Of a DNA stretch of 64,000 bases, positions 20,610 through 31,600 are shown piece by piece; within the stretch, counting starts at the first letter, position 1, and each line of letters begins with the position of its first letter. Position numbers and translations under genes: made by a program. Below the pieces are notes generated by a model. That model saw nothing but the letters and a program-made list of their open reading frames with translations, did not search any database and was not told the origin of the DNA. The stretch spans positions 3,224,001-3,288,000 of the forward strand of contig OY730171.1 of NCBI GenBank assembly GCA_963422465.1, in the 5' to 3' direction. This DNA comes from Lichina pygmaea (taxonomy: Eukaryota > Ascomycota > Lichinomycetes > Lichinales > Lichinaceae).

Positions 20610-20954
20610 TCCTTTCTTCCTCTCTACTGTTCAGAGATTGGCAGAACACTTTTTCTTATTAATAAAAATCTGAAACTCTCTTCTCTTCATCCTACCTTCT
20701 GGAATAAAGACTTTGTTTCTCTTGAAATCTACTTGGAAAACTCTTCTACTTCTCTTTGAGTACATAATCTCTACTTCACCCCATCAAGTCAAGAAAACTA
20801 CACAGAGGCATCAGAAGCTCTTCTCTGTTTACTCCAAAATGCTTTACAAGAACAAGGACAACATATTCTTCTCACAGACTCAAATCTTCACCACCCAGAC
20901 TGGTCAAAGAAAAGAAGACTGTACTCTGAGACTGCAAACAAGTTTCAAGACCTA

Positions 20955-21781
20955 ATGAAAGATTTAAATCTGGATTTAGCTATTGCACCTTTCACCCCTA
21001 CCAGAGCAAGATCTCTTTCTGAAAAACCATGTTCTTCTATTGATCTGTCTTTTATTTCTTCTTCTCTTTCTACCTCTCTGATTTTCTCTAAAGTGGCTCT
21101 TCAGTTCTTTCATGGGTCTGACCACAGACCTGTACTAACCTGCCTGGACCTGGATCCTCCAAGGAAAATCTGGAAACCAGAAAGAAACTGGAGAACACTG
21201 GACTCAAACCTTGCAAGAGTAGAGTGTGAGAAGCTACACCTGCCCTTCCACTTCCAAGACAAATATGAAGTGGATGAGTACTTGGAGTATCTTGACAACT
21301 TTCTCCAAGAAATAGCAAGCAAATCCACACAGCTCCAGAAGCAATCTGGCCACTCAGTTCCCTGGTGGAATCAAGAGATCCAAAACAAGGTTAAAGAGGA
21401 AAGAAGAGTAAGAAGAAAAGTGCAAAAAAGGCAAGCAAGTCAAGAGGAACTTGAGCAAGCAACTAAGCTCAAGAAAAAGGCAGTCAGAGATGGAAAACAG
21501 AACACTTTCAGACACCAAATCCATGAGCTGGCCAGCTCTTCAAAGTTCTGGAAGCTTGCAAAGTGGGGAAAGTCCAAAGCCAACAAGACTCCTGATCTTC
21601 CTCTGGTTCCTGACCTGGAAACACAAGAAGGAATAGCCAAAACCTTTGAGGAAAAAACTAAAGCCTTCTCACAACAGTTCTTTCCAAAAGCTCTAGTTCC
21701 AGAACCAGGCTCAGAAAGCTCCCAGACTATCTCTGAGATACAGCTCTCCCAGGAGGTAACATGTGAAGAAGTGGAGCAAAT
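20955..21781 (+). pseudogene. LINE ORF2 endonuclease-RT linker, interrupted by gypsy A
   Basis: An open frame with the C-terminal half of the APE endonuclease (GSDHRPVLTCLDLD), the basic linker and the start of RT (EEVEQI). It is cut at the CAAAT insertion site of gypsy A; the natural continuation (LAKKK) resumes at 28210. Upstream LINE sequence (20610-20954) is in the same frame apart from a TGA near 20758. Confidence 0.85.
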
Positions 21782-22375
21782 TGTTACGACCCAGGAGGAA
21801 CACAGTCTTTATATACTCACAGAAAGCAGCAGACAGGATACTGGACAGAAGTACCAGACAGCGTGACACGGGAACCAGTCACGTGACCGGCGAGACAAAC
21901 CAGGGGGTGCTCGCCGCAGCATGCATATGCATGAACAAGTGAGCAAAGTGAGCAGAGCTCACCCAGCTCGCCGCAGCGTGCATGAAAAGTGAGCAAAGTG
22001 AGCAGAGCTCACCCAGCTCACCGCAGCGTGCATGAAAAGTGAGCAAAGTGAGCAGAGCTCACCCAGCTCACTGCAGTGTGCATGAAAAGTGAGCAAAGTG
22101 AGCAGAGCTCACTCTGCTCACGAACTGGGCACTATATAGTCTGGCGATAGTTCCCCTATGGAACAATCATCTTCAACTCATGTTGTGATCCAGACAACTA
22201 GATCTACTTCAATACAATCCTTTTGTACAAAGCTGTTGATCAGGTGTCACCACCACCACGTTCCACCAAACCCCTTTGCACTCCTTGACACTCCTCTCCT
22301 GCGAGAACCAACCTGCCTTCCACCTCTCACCCTAATCCTATACTCAGATAGGACAATACGGTACAGACTGCAACA
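21782..22375 (+). repeat. 5' LTR of gypsy A (594 bp, four 50-bp units)
   Basis: Runs from TGTTACGACCC to CTGCAACA. U3 carries four 50-bp tandem units (each with GTGAGC...GCTCAC), and TATATAG is at 22133-22139. The likely transcription start, about 35 bases on, lies in a CTTCAACTCATG block conserved in all family LTRs. Confidence 0.93.
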
Positions 22376-25300
22376 CTTTGAAGACCCTCAAGGATGAGTA
22401 CCTCAGGAGCAACCAACCCCAACTTCCCAGATGGAAAGATTAGTGTCGCCAAGCCAGACCTGTTCTACAGTGAAAGGAACAAGGTTGACGACTGGCTCAT
22501 GCAACTCCAAGTCTACTTTCAATTCCAACCAGAGACAAAGCTGCCTAAGGACAAGTGGCCCCTCTTCGCAACCACTTACATGAGAGGCAATACTTATTGA
22601 TGGATCAAGCCCTACGTCAACAAACATCTCTCAGGAAACAGAGACCATGACAGCACAACAGAATGGATGACAAAATGGACATAATTCAAGGACAAGATCA
22701 AAAGGATTCTTGGACTATCTAACAAAGACAAAGTGGCTATACGAATGATCCAGCACATCAAACAACAACGCTCAGCCGCAGAGTACACCACGCAGTTCAA
22801 ACAATACTCAGTACTGACTGACTGGGACAATAACACCCTGATGGTCATGTACTGACGTGGACTCAAGGAAAACATGAAGGATGAAATCACCTTCGACAGA
22901 CAAGCAGTCAACACACTGGACGAACTCATCACACAAGCAATCAACATTGATGACAAGCTATTCGAGCGAGTGATGGAGAAACACCATGACAGAGGATACA
23001 GCCACCCTGCATAGCATGTGAGCAACCACTACAAGCTGCCTAACAAGGCACCACCACATGACCCATATGGCTATGCACCCATGGAACTGGATGCAGTCCA
23101 CCACAAGGGAAGGTTCACAAAGGGAAGGAACAACAAAAAGAGGAAAGCACTGAAGTGCTATGCCTGTGGCAAGCTAGGCCACATGGTGAAAGACTGTTGT
23201 TCAAAGAACAAGGTGCACTGACAGCAACTTAATACGCTCGACGGAGACTGGAATGTCATTGAGCCAGAGAACCCACCAGGAGAGGCTCAGCTATCCCTTG
23301 AACAATAGGACAACTACGATCAGACATTGGAAGCAGCCCACCAACTGGCAACATCAGGAGGCAAGAACCTACCAGAACTGACAGGTCAGGACAAGAGACA
23401 GGAGCCCTTAACCACCTCTGATGGGGACTGAGATGAACCCACGTCTATCAAAGAAGAAATACCACAAGGAAGCTATGCTTACAGCATAGACCCACGAAAT
23501 CTACAGCACAGCGAACTACAGTGGAGGTTTTGCACAAAGCACTACTACACCTACCACAAACAACTACAAAGGTACGGAGAACATTCACCCTACCACGCCA
23601 CCTGCCACAAGCATTGAGTCAATTGCGAGAAGGATGTGTGTGAGATCCATCTTTGGGACAAACGCCAACACACCACATTCCCCGGGCACACACATGATTG
23701 GCACAAACACCTCATGTTCCTACAGCAAGGCAACAACTACAACTGCTACATCAACAATTGGCAGTACTGCCTCAAGCCTGGATGTGACAAGCATCAGCAA
23801 GACAAATTCATGAACAGATTCCTCAGAACTGATGGGAATGGCTGGACCCATTGCCCAGTCAGTGGTAAGACACTTCAATCAGGAAAAGACTGAACTCTCT
23901 TGTCAAGGGGTGACATCAGGAGCTCAACAACATAACCCCTAGCAACACAAAGCACCTGCGATTGCCTGTGTCACTACACGCCAACACGCCAGTACAGACA
24001 TACGCACTTGTTGACTCTGGAGCCAGTGGAAACTACATCTCAAGACAACTTTACAATACCCTCAGCACTGGAAGGAGACGCAAGCAGCAGCCCTATCAGC
24101 TCGCGATAGCAAATGGACAGACAGAGCTAGTCTGCCATGAGACGCAGCCAATGGAAATAGTTACCGAACACCATGCTGAAAGGATCCACCTTGATATTGT
24201 TGAGTTGGCCACTCAGGATATCTATTTGGGGATGCCTTGGCTAAAGAAGCACAACCCAGTTGTTAACTGGAAGACAGGAGTACTCACATTTAGGAACTGC
24301 ACTAACAACACAGCTCAGACCTGTTACCAGCCACAGAAGGCATGGACAGATGAGGGAAGAAGTCCTCAGTGGAACCTCACTGACAGAAAGAACAACTCTC
24401 AAGAAAAGAGGTCTGCCTTGACAGGCACACCCCAGAACCAGGTGGCCAAACAGTCAGAGATGAAGAGAGAGGAAGTTGTTAACCCTCTGGAGATCTCTGA
24501 AGAGTACTGACCTGAGTATGATAACCTCTTTCAGGAAGAGACAACAACAGCAGTGTTGCCTAAGCACCAACCTTGGGATCATGAGATCAAGTTGCAACCA
24601 GGGACAGAGCCAGAATTTGGACCAATTTACCAGTTATCAGAGAAAGAGCTCCAAGTACTTCGCGAGTACCTGGAGGAAAACCTGAAAAAGGGTTTCATTC
24701 AAGAATCTCAATCACCAGCAGGATACCCGATACTATTTGCACCAAAGAAAGACAGAAGTCTTCAACTTTGTGTGGATTACAGGAAACTCAACAACATTAC
24801 CATCAAGAACTGATATCTGTTGCCAAATGCGAACGAATTGCGAGACAGGATCAGCCAAGCTACAATCTTTACCAAGCTGGACTTGAAAGGAGCATACAAC
24901 CTGATACACATGAAATAAGGAGAAGAATGGAAGACAGTCTTCAGAACCTGATACAGACACTACAAGTATCTGGTTATACTATTCAGACTCATAAACGCAC
25001 CAGCAACATGTCAAGCATTGATCAACAACATCATCAGAGCACACCTGGACCAAACAGCTATCACCTACCTGGACAACATTCTTGTCTACTCGAACACACA
25101 ACAGGAACATACCAAACATGTGAAGGATGTTCTACAATGCCTACAACAGGCAGGGCTCAAGCTCAACCCAAAGAAATGCGAGTTCAACAAACCGGAAGTT
25201 GAATTCCTTGGATATGTTATAGGGATTGAAGGGATCAAGATTGACTCTGAGAAAATCAAAGTGATTCAGCAATGGCCAACACTGATGTCAGTTAAGGAAG

Positions 25301-27357
25301 TACAAGCCTTCCTAGGATTTGCCAACTTCAACTGACAGTTCATTAAGACTACTCACAGATGGCAACACCACTAACAGAACTCACGAAGAAGGACATGGAG
25401 TACTGGTGGATGGAGAGACAACAAAAAGTATTCCAACAGCTCAAGGACACTTGTGCCAAGGAACCAGTTCTCCTTAACTTCAAGACAGGCCAACCAACAC
25501 AAATCAAGACGGACACTTCAGATCAGGCAGTAGGAGCATGTCTATGCCAACAGGCAGACGGCAAGTGGCACCCAGTTGCCTACTACTCACGAAAAATGAC
25601 ACAAGTGGAACAAAACTATGATATCCACGATAAAGAGCTACTGGCAGTTGTCAACATACTCGAACACTGGAGAGTGTACGCGGAAAGCAGTTCTGAACTC
25701 ACTGTTCTCACAGACCACAAGAATCTGACAACATTCACGACAACCAAGAAGCTGAACAGACAGCAAGTCAGATGGGCTGAACTCCTAGGGCAACACAAGT
25801 TCAAGATCTTGTACACCCCTGGACAAGACAACAGGAGAGCAGACGCACTAAGCTGACGAAAAGACTACATGGAAGATGATGAACACCAAGGAATGATCTT
25901 ACAGCAGGACCAGCAAGGAAACCTGGTGCCTCAACCACAGATCAACAAGCTCACGGCAGAAGACACTGAAGAACTAATAAGGAACTACTACGATAATCCA
26001 GCACATAGTCACCCAGGAATCTCCAAGACCACAGACCTTATCCAACAGGCAGGGAACAATGTCATTAACCTCTGACAACATGTCACAAACTACATCAGCA
26101 AGTGTCTACTATGCCAGAAAAACAAACATGGAAGACACAAGCTATACGGAGAAGGACACCCGAACATGATACTGAGAGGTCTGTGGGAAGACATGTCAAT
26201 AGACTTCATCACAAAGCTACCCAAGTCCAAAGACCCAGTCACAGGAATCACCTATGACTTGATTATGGTGATAGTGGACAGATTCACAAAATATCTAATA
26301 GCAGTACCATTCAAGAAGACCCACACAGCAGAACAGTTGGGACACCTTTTACTGGACAGATTGGTCAGAGACCACGGAGTTCCAATCATGATTATTACAG
26401 ACAGAGACAAACTCTTCACATCCAACTACTGGAAGACAATCAGTGCAGCCATGGGAACAAAACCCAAAATGTCTACAGCCTATCACCCACAAACTGACAG
26501 CCAGACAGAGTGAGCAAACCAAGTCCTGGAGACTTACTTACAGCATTACATCAACCAGACCCACAGCAATTGGGTACAGTTATTACTGGTGGCACAGCTG
26601 GCAATCAACCAGCACAGATCGGACTCAACAAAGGAATCACTATTTTTTGCCAATTTTGGATGACATGCGAACATCAGGATGCCAAGCAGAGCTTCACCAA
26701 ACACGGAGAAAGCACTCCAACATGACAAGCTCCTACGACAAACACACACGATGATGAGGCACTACTTTCAAGAGACCTCAGAAAGAATGCAACATCAAAT
26801 GGACAAGAAATCGAAAATGGCACCTCAGCTAAAGAAGGGGGATAAAGTCTACCTCCTTACAAGAAATTGGAAAACAAAGAAACCAAAGACAAAGAAACTT
26901 GACAACATCAAGGTCAGACTATTTTCAGTCAAAGAAAAAACAGGACCAGTCAACGTCAAGATACGACTACCAAGGGATGCCAGAGTCCATCCAAACTTTC
27001 ATATATCAATGATTGAACCAGCCGACCAGAGCACACCCTTGCAGGAAACATTCTATTACCAACCTGAAGAAGAACAAGAGTTTGAGATTGAACAGATCCT
27101 GGCTAGAAAAGGTCAGCAATACCTTGTCAAGTGGAAAGGATACCCAGACTCAGAAAATACCTGGGAACCACTCAAGAACCTCGCGAACTGCTGGCTTCTT
27201 CTGCGACAGTTTCGGCAGGAGCAGGACTGAACAGCTTGGCCTGCAGGAGAGACGTGTCAATAACTGATCAAGTCAAATCCTCACCATCTGACTCCATCTC
27301 TTTCACCAAGCACTGAAGCTTCTGCCTTGCACAGACCTCAGCGCCCTCCAACACCTT

Positions 27358-27680
27358 TCACTTCCGAGACAGACAAGCCTGCACTGTGGCAAGTTGTTCA
27401 AAGAGTGCATCACGTGTTGCCTTGTCAGCGGCAACATCCTCACAGAGGTTGTCCTGGGACATGTTCAAAGATTCCCAGAACACAGAGACACAAGACCTTC
27501 CGCGCTGAGTGCATGCAGCATATTTCAACTTATCGTCTTCTTCCAGCATCTGGAAGCACAGACAACCACGGAGAACACAAAAGTCGCAGGGCGTACGCAA
27601 AACAAAACCCTGATTGCGGATTTGAGCAGCCAGCTGAGTTCAGCTAACAGTCGCACGTGACTTTGGAGGTATGACCAGAT
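27358..27680 (-). other. Antisense Cys-rich frame in the 3' region of gypsy A (fossil)
   Basis: Between chromodomain and 3' LTR, on the strand opposite to gag-pol, a frame reads CDFCVLRGCLCF, then CVSVFWESL, then a charged, Leu-containing segment. The same order occurs in element B (31.1-31.6 kb) and element E (41.4-42.0 kb). It looks like a small zinc-binding plus coiled-coil protein encoded against the element. Broken here. No function known to me. Confidence 0.55.
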
Positions 27681-27715
27681 TTCATCAAGATGATGAAAGA
27701 TGGAGAGGAGGATAG

Positions 27716-28209
27716 TGTTACAACCCAGGAGGAACACAGTCTTTATATACTCACAGAAAGCAGCAGACAGGATACTGGACAGAAGTACCAGACAGCATGA
27801 CACGGGAACCAGTCACGTGACTGGCGAGACAAACCAGAGGGTGCTCGCCGCAGCATGCATATGCACGAACAAGTGAGCAAAGTGAGCAGAGCTCACCCAG
27901 CTCACCGCAGCGTGCATGAAAAGTGAGCAAAGTGAGCAGAGCTCACTCTGCTCACAAACTGGGCACTATATAGTCTGGCAATAGTTCCCCTATAGAACGA
28001 TTGTCTTCAACTCATGTTGTGATCCAGACAACTAGATCTACTTCAATACAATCCTTTTGTACGAAGCTGTTGATCAGGTGTCACCACCACCATGTTCCAC
28101 CAAACCCCTTCACGCTCCTTGACACTCCTCTCCTGCGAGAACCAACCCACCTTCCACCTCTCACCCTAATCCTATACTCAGATAGGACAGTACAGTACAG
28201 ACTGCAACA
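27716..28209 (+). repeat. 3' LTR of gypsy A (494 bp, two 50-bp units)
   Basis: TGTTACAACCC to CTGCAACA. It is 100 bp shorter than the 5' LTR, accounted for by two fewer 50-bp units. TATATAG is near 27967. Confidence 0.93.
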
Positions 28210-29793
28210 CAAATTCTGGCCAAGAAGAAACCTTTCACAGCAGGAGGGAGAGATAAGCTGCCAAATGGATTTCTGAGAGCTCTGGGGCCTAGGTTCTGCC
28301 AAGCTCTAGCTATTCTGACTTCAACATGCTGGAAACTGGAGTACTTCCCTGAAAGATTTAAGAGTGCAAAAACAGTCTGCTTGAGGAAACCTGGCAAGGG
28401 AATTTACAATCAAGCTAAAGCCTGGCGCCCTATAGCTCTGCTAAACACAACAGGCAAGCTGATGGAAGCTATTGCTGCAGCCAGACTAAGCAAGATAGCA
28501 GAAGAAGCTGGACTATTGCCAGATATCCAGATGGGCTTTAGAAAAGGAAGATCCACAGAAGCAGCACTTTTCCTTCTAACCTCCCAAGTGGAAAAAGTCT
28601 GGAAGGAAGGCATGGTTGCATCCCTACTCTCACTGGATATCTCAGGAGCCTATGACAGAGTTCTCCCCAAGATACTACAGCAAATTCTGAAAAGAAAAGG
28701 AATACCTGCCTGGCTAGCTTCCTGGATCTACTCCTTCTGTGATAAGCGCTCTACCACTCTTGTCTTTGATGATTCTGAGTCTTATTCTATTCCTATTCAT
28801 TGTGGAGTTCCTCAAGGTTCTCCATTATCCCCTATTCTTTTTCTATTCTACATTTCTGAATTGCATGAGACTGTGCATACTCCCTCTTCTGGTGTATCTG
28901 CCCTGGGGTTTGCAGATGATACAAATCTGCTTGCTTTTGGTCACTCCTTGAAAAGTAACCTTCTGAAGTTAAAGAACACACACCACAAATATCTATCCTG
29001 GGCTGCAAGACATGGAATAGTCTTCTCAGCTGAGAAATATGAAATACTTCATTTTTCCAGAAGAAGATCAGACAATCTTCAGCTCAAGCTCAGACTGGGG
29101 AATGTGATTCTCAAACCAAAAGAAGAAGTGTGAGTACTTGGAGTGTACCTAGATGCAAAGCTCCACTGGCACAAACACCAGAGGATTATTCTTCAAAAAG
29201 TACAGAAAGCACTCTCTTCTCTTTCTAGAACTTCCTATTCTACTTGGGGCTTTCCAGTTCACACATCACGTCTGGTGTACACTGCTATACTGAGATCTCT
29301 ACTGAGCTATGCAGTGGGGATCTGGTTTAACCCTCTAAGAAAATCCTCCAATATCTCTTCTCTTGTTTCATTTCAAAACAGATGCCTAAGACTTATTGGG
29401 GGTGCCTTCAAAGCCACTCCTTCTTTTCTATTAGAGAGTGAGCTTTTTCTTCTACCTCTAGACCCATACTTTAAATTTCGCACTGCCTGTTTTCTTTCTT
29501 CTATTCAAAACTCCCCTCTCAAATACTTTCTTGACAGTATCTTTTCCACTATTTCCAGCTATGCCTCTCTCTTGAAGAAACCTTTAAAGGAATCCTCAAC
29601 TATCTCTCCTAAGTGGAAATTCACTTGGTTAAGTCAAATAACTACTAACCAGGCTAGTTCAAAGAAAGAACTACAAAAGCTCTTTACTAAAGAGTGGGAA
29701 GACCAATAGGAAGAGAAGAAAAGAAGAAGCTATCCAGGCTGGCAGACTTTCTGTCAAAAGCCACACAAAAACAATCTGAAGCTCTACAAAGAG
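28210..29793 (+). mobile_element. LINE segment, tandem copy 1 (RT to near C-terminus)
   Basis: 1,584 bp of LINE ORF2 from the CAAAT site to the AAGAG site. It contains intact RT motifs (LDISGAYDRV, CGVPQGSPLS, GFADDT), a TGA near 29131 and a TAG at 29707. The CTATT site used by gypsy B in the other copy is empty here (28306-28310). The two copies differ at roughly one base in a hundred in the stretches I compared, so the duplication is recent relative to the LINE family. Confidence 0.88.
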
Positions 29794-30287
29794 TGTTACA
29801 ACCCAGGAGGAACACAGTCTTTATATACTCACAGAAAGCAGCAGACAGGATACTGGACAGAAGTACCAGACAGCGTGACACGGGAACCAGTCACATGACT
29901 GGCGAGACAAACCAGGGGGTGCTCGCCACAGCATGCATATGCACGAACAAGTGAGCAAAGTGAGCAGAGCTCACCCAGCTCGCCACAGCATGCATGAAAA
30001 GTGAGCAAAGTGAGCAGAGCTCACTCTGCTCATGAACTGGGCACTATATAGTCTGGTGATAGTTCCCCTATGGAACGATCGTCTTCAACTCATGTTGTGA
30101 TCCAGACAACTAGATCTACTTCAATACAATTCTTTTGTACAAAGCTGTTGATCAGGTGTCACCACCACCACGTTCCACCAAACCTCTTCGCACTCCTTGA
30201 CACTCCTCTCCTGCGAGAACCAACCCGCCTTCCACCTCTCGCCCTAATCCTATACTCAGATAGGATGGTACAGTACAGACCGCAACA
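29794..30287 (+). repeat. Hybrid LTR with mismatched flanks (AAGAG / CAAAT)
   Basis: A 494-bp LTR of the 50-bp-unit type (two units). Its left flank is AAGAG, as at the solo LTR 38501-39044; its right flank is CAAAT, as after gypsy A. A normal insertion would have identical flanks. It is the crossover product between an LTR at the AAGAG site and the 3' LTR of gypsy A, and it marks the joint of the tandem duplication. Confidence 0.9.
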
Positions 30288-30392
30288 CAAATTCTGGCCA
30301 AGAAGAAACCTTTCACAGCAGGAGGGAGAGATAAGCTGCCAAATGGATTTCTGAGAGCTCTGGGACCTAGGTTCTGCCAAGCTCTAGCTATT

Positions 30393-31032
30393 TGTTGCGG
30401 TCTGTACTGTACCGTCCTATCTGAGTATAGGATTAGGGTGAGAGGTGGAAAGCGGGTTGGTTCTCACAGGAGAGGAGTGTCAAGGAGTGCGAAGGGGTTT
30501 GGTGGAACATGGTGGTGGTGACACCTGATCAACAGCTTTGTACAAAGGATTGTATTGAAGTAGATCTAGTTGTCTGGATCACAACATGAGTTGAAGACAA
30601 TTGTTCCATAAGGGAACTATCACCAGACTATATAGTGCTGGCCTGTCAAGACAATCAAGATTGTCTTGACAGTCTTGACGTCAAGACAGGTGAGATTGTC
30701 TTGACAGTCCCACCATGTTATGCACCCTGCGTCAAGACTGGTGAGATTGTCTTGATGCTTCATGCATCCTGCGTCGATACTGGTGAGATTGTCTTGATGC
30801 TTCATGCATCCTGCGTCAAGACTGGTGAGATTGTCTCAATGCTTCATGCATCCTGCGTCGAGACTGGTGAGATTGTCTTGATGCTTCATGCATGCTGCGT
30901 CAAGACTCCCGTGTGTCTCAACAGTCACGTGACCCCTTGTTGGTTGGTCACTTGACTTCCATGGTGTCCTCTTGCCTGGCCCACAGCCTGATTGCCTATA
31001 AATGAGTGGCTCCCATCCCCTGGGTCATAACA
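30393..31032 (-). repeat. 3' LTR of gypsy B (640 bp, four 42-bp units)
   Basis: On the plus strand it runs TGTTGCGGTC to GTCATAACA. U3 holds four 42-bp units (about 30730-30905) and a near-perfect 30-bp palindrome with 14-bp arms (30643-30672) just upstream of TATATAG (30631-30637, reverse direction). Confidence 0.92.
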
Positions 31033-31600
31033 CTACCCTCCTCTCCTTCATTCATTGTCCTGATGAATTCTTGAGTATGTCTGCAAAATCACGTGCCTCT
31101 GCTTACCGAAACCAACTGGCAGCCCAGATCTGTGATCATAACTTCATGTTGCTTGCTCTGTGTGACTTCTGTGTTTTGAACCACAAGCCCTGCTTCTGAA
31201 TGTCTGACAACAACAATAAGTTGAAGTGCGCTGAATGCACTTGTCGTGGGAAGTCCTGTGTGTCACTTTCTTGGGAGTCGCTGAACATGACTTGGGATAA
31301 CCTTTGCAAGGATTTGGCTGTTGATGAGGCCAAGCGGGATGCTCTTGTTGAGCAGCTTGCCGAGCTGCAGGCTTGTGTGTCCTGAAAGCGAAAGGTTCTT
31401 GAGGGTGCTGAGGGTTGAGCAAAGAAGAAGCTCCAGTGCCTTGTTGCTGAAATGGAGGCGGATGGTGAAGACTTGTCGGCGACAGTCATTGACGCGTCCG
31501 CGCTGCAGGCCAAGCTGTTCAGTCCTGCTTCTGCTGGAACTGCTGCAGGAGGAGCTGGCAGTTCACAAGGTTCCTGAGTGGCTCCCAGGTATTTTCTGAG
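31033..31600 (+). other. Antisense Cys-rich coiled-coil frame in gypsy B (fossil)
   Basis: Opposite to gag-pol, from just inside the 3' LTR toward the chromodomain. It reads MSAKSRASAYRNQLAAQI, CDFCVLNHKPCF, then CAECTCRGKSCVSLSWESL and a charged, Leu-rich, coiled-coil-like segment (VDEAKRDALVEQLAELQ and on). Colinear with the antisense frame of A. Broken. An upstream start may lie within the LTR, whose outward side could supply an antisense promoter. Confidence 0.6.

Larger units (their letters stand above)
21782..28209 (+). mobile_element. Ty3/gypsy chromovirus element A, near full length, broken
   Basis: 6,428 bp with LTRs at 21782-22375 and 27716-28209 and a CAAAT duplication (21777-21781, 28210-28214). 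Order: LTR, short primer-binding segment (22376-22390), gag (from 22394; CCHC knuckle CYACGKLGHMVKDC near 23157), protease (DSGAS near 24016), RT (about 24.6-25.3 kb), RNase H (25.4-25.85 kb, TDTSDQAVGA and DHKNL blocks), integrase (about 25.9-26.7 kb), a chromodomain ([18 protein letters not shown], 27115-27170), an antisense frame (27358-27680), a polypurine tract (GGAGAGGAGGATAG) and the 3' LTR. The order and the chromodomain place it with fungal chromoviruses of the Tf1/sushi kind. Coding parts are broken on the order of ten times or more. It inserted after the LINE and before gypsy B. Confidence 0.93.

Noticed and set aside
20600-20615. LINE fusions explained by RNA splicing from a donor in the partner
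   Set aside because: None of the three LINE joins follows an AG acceptor, and the partner end is not followed by a consistent GT donor context.
21930-22125. Regularly spaced 50-bp repeats as a CRISPR array
   Set aside because: Repeats are contiguous without unique spacers, lie in an LTR U3, and the genome is fungal.
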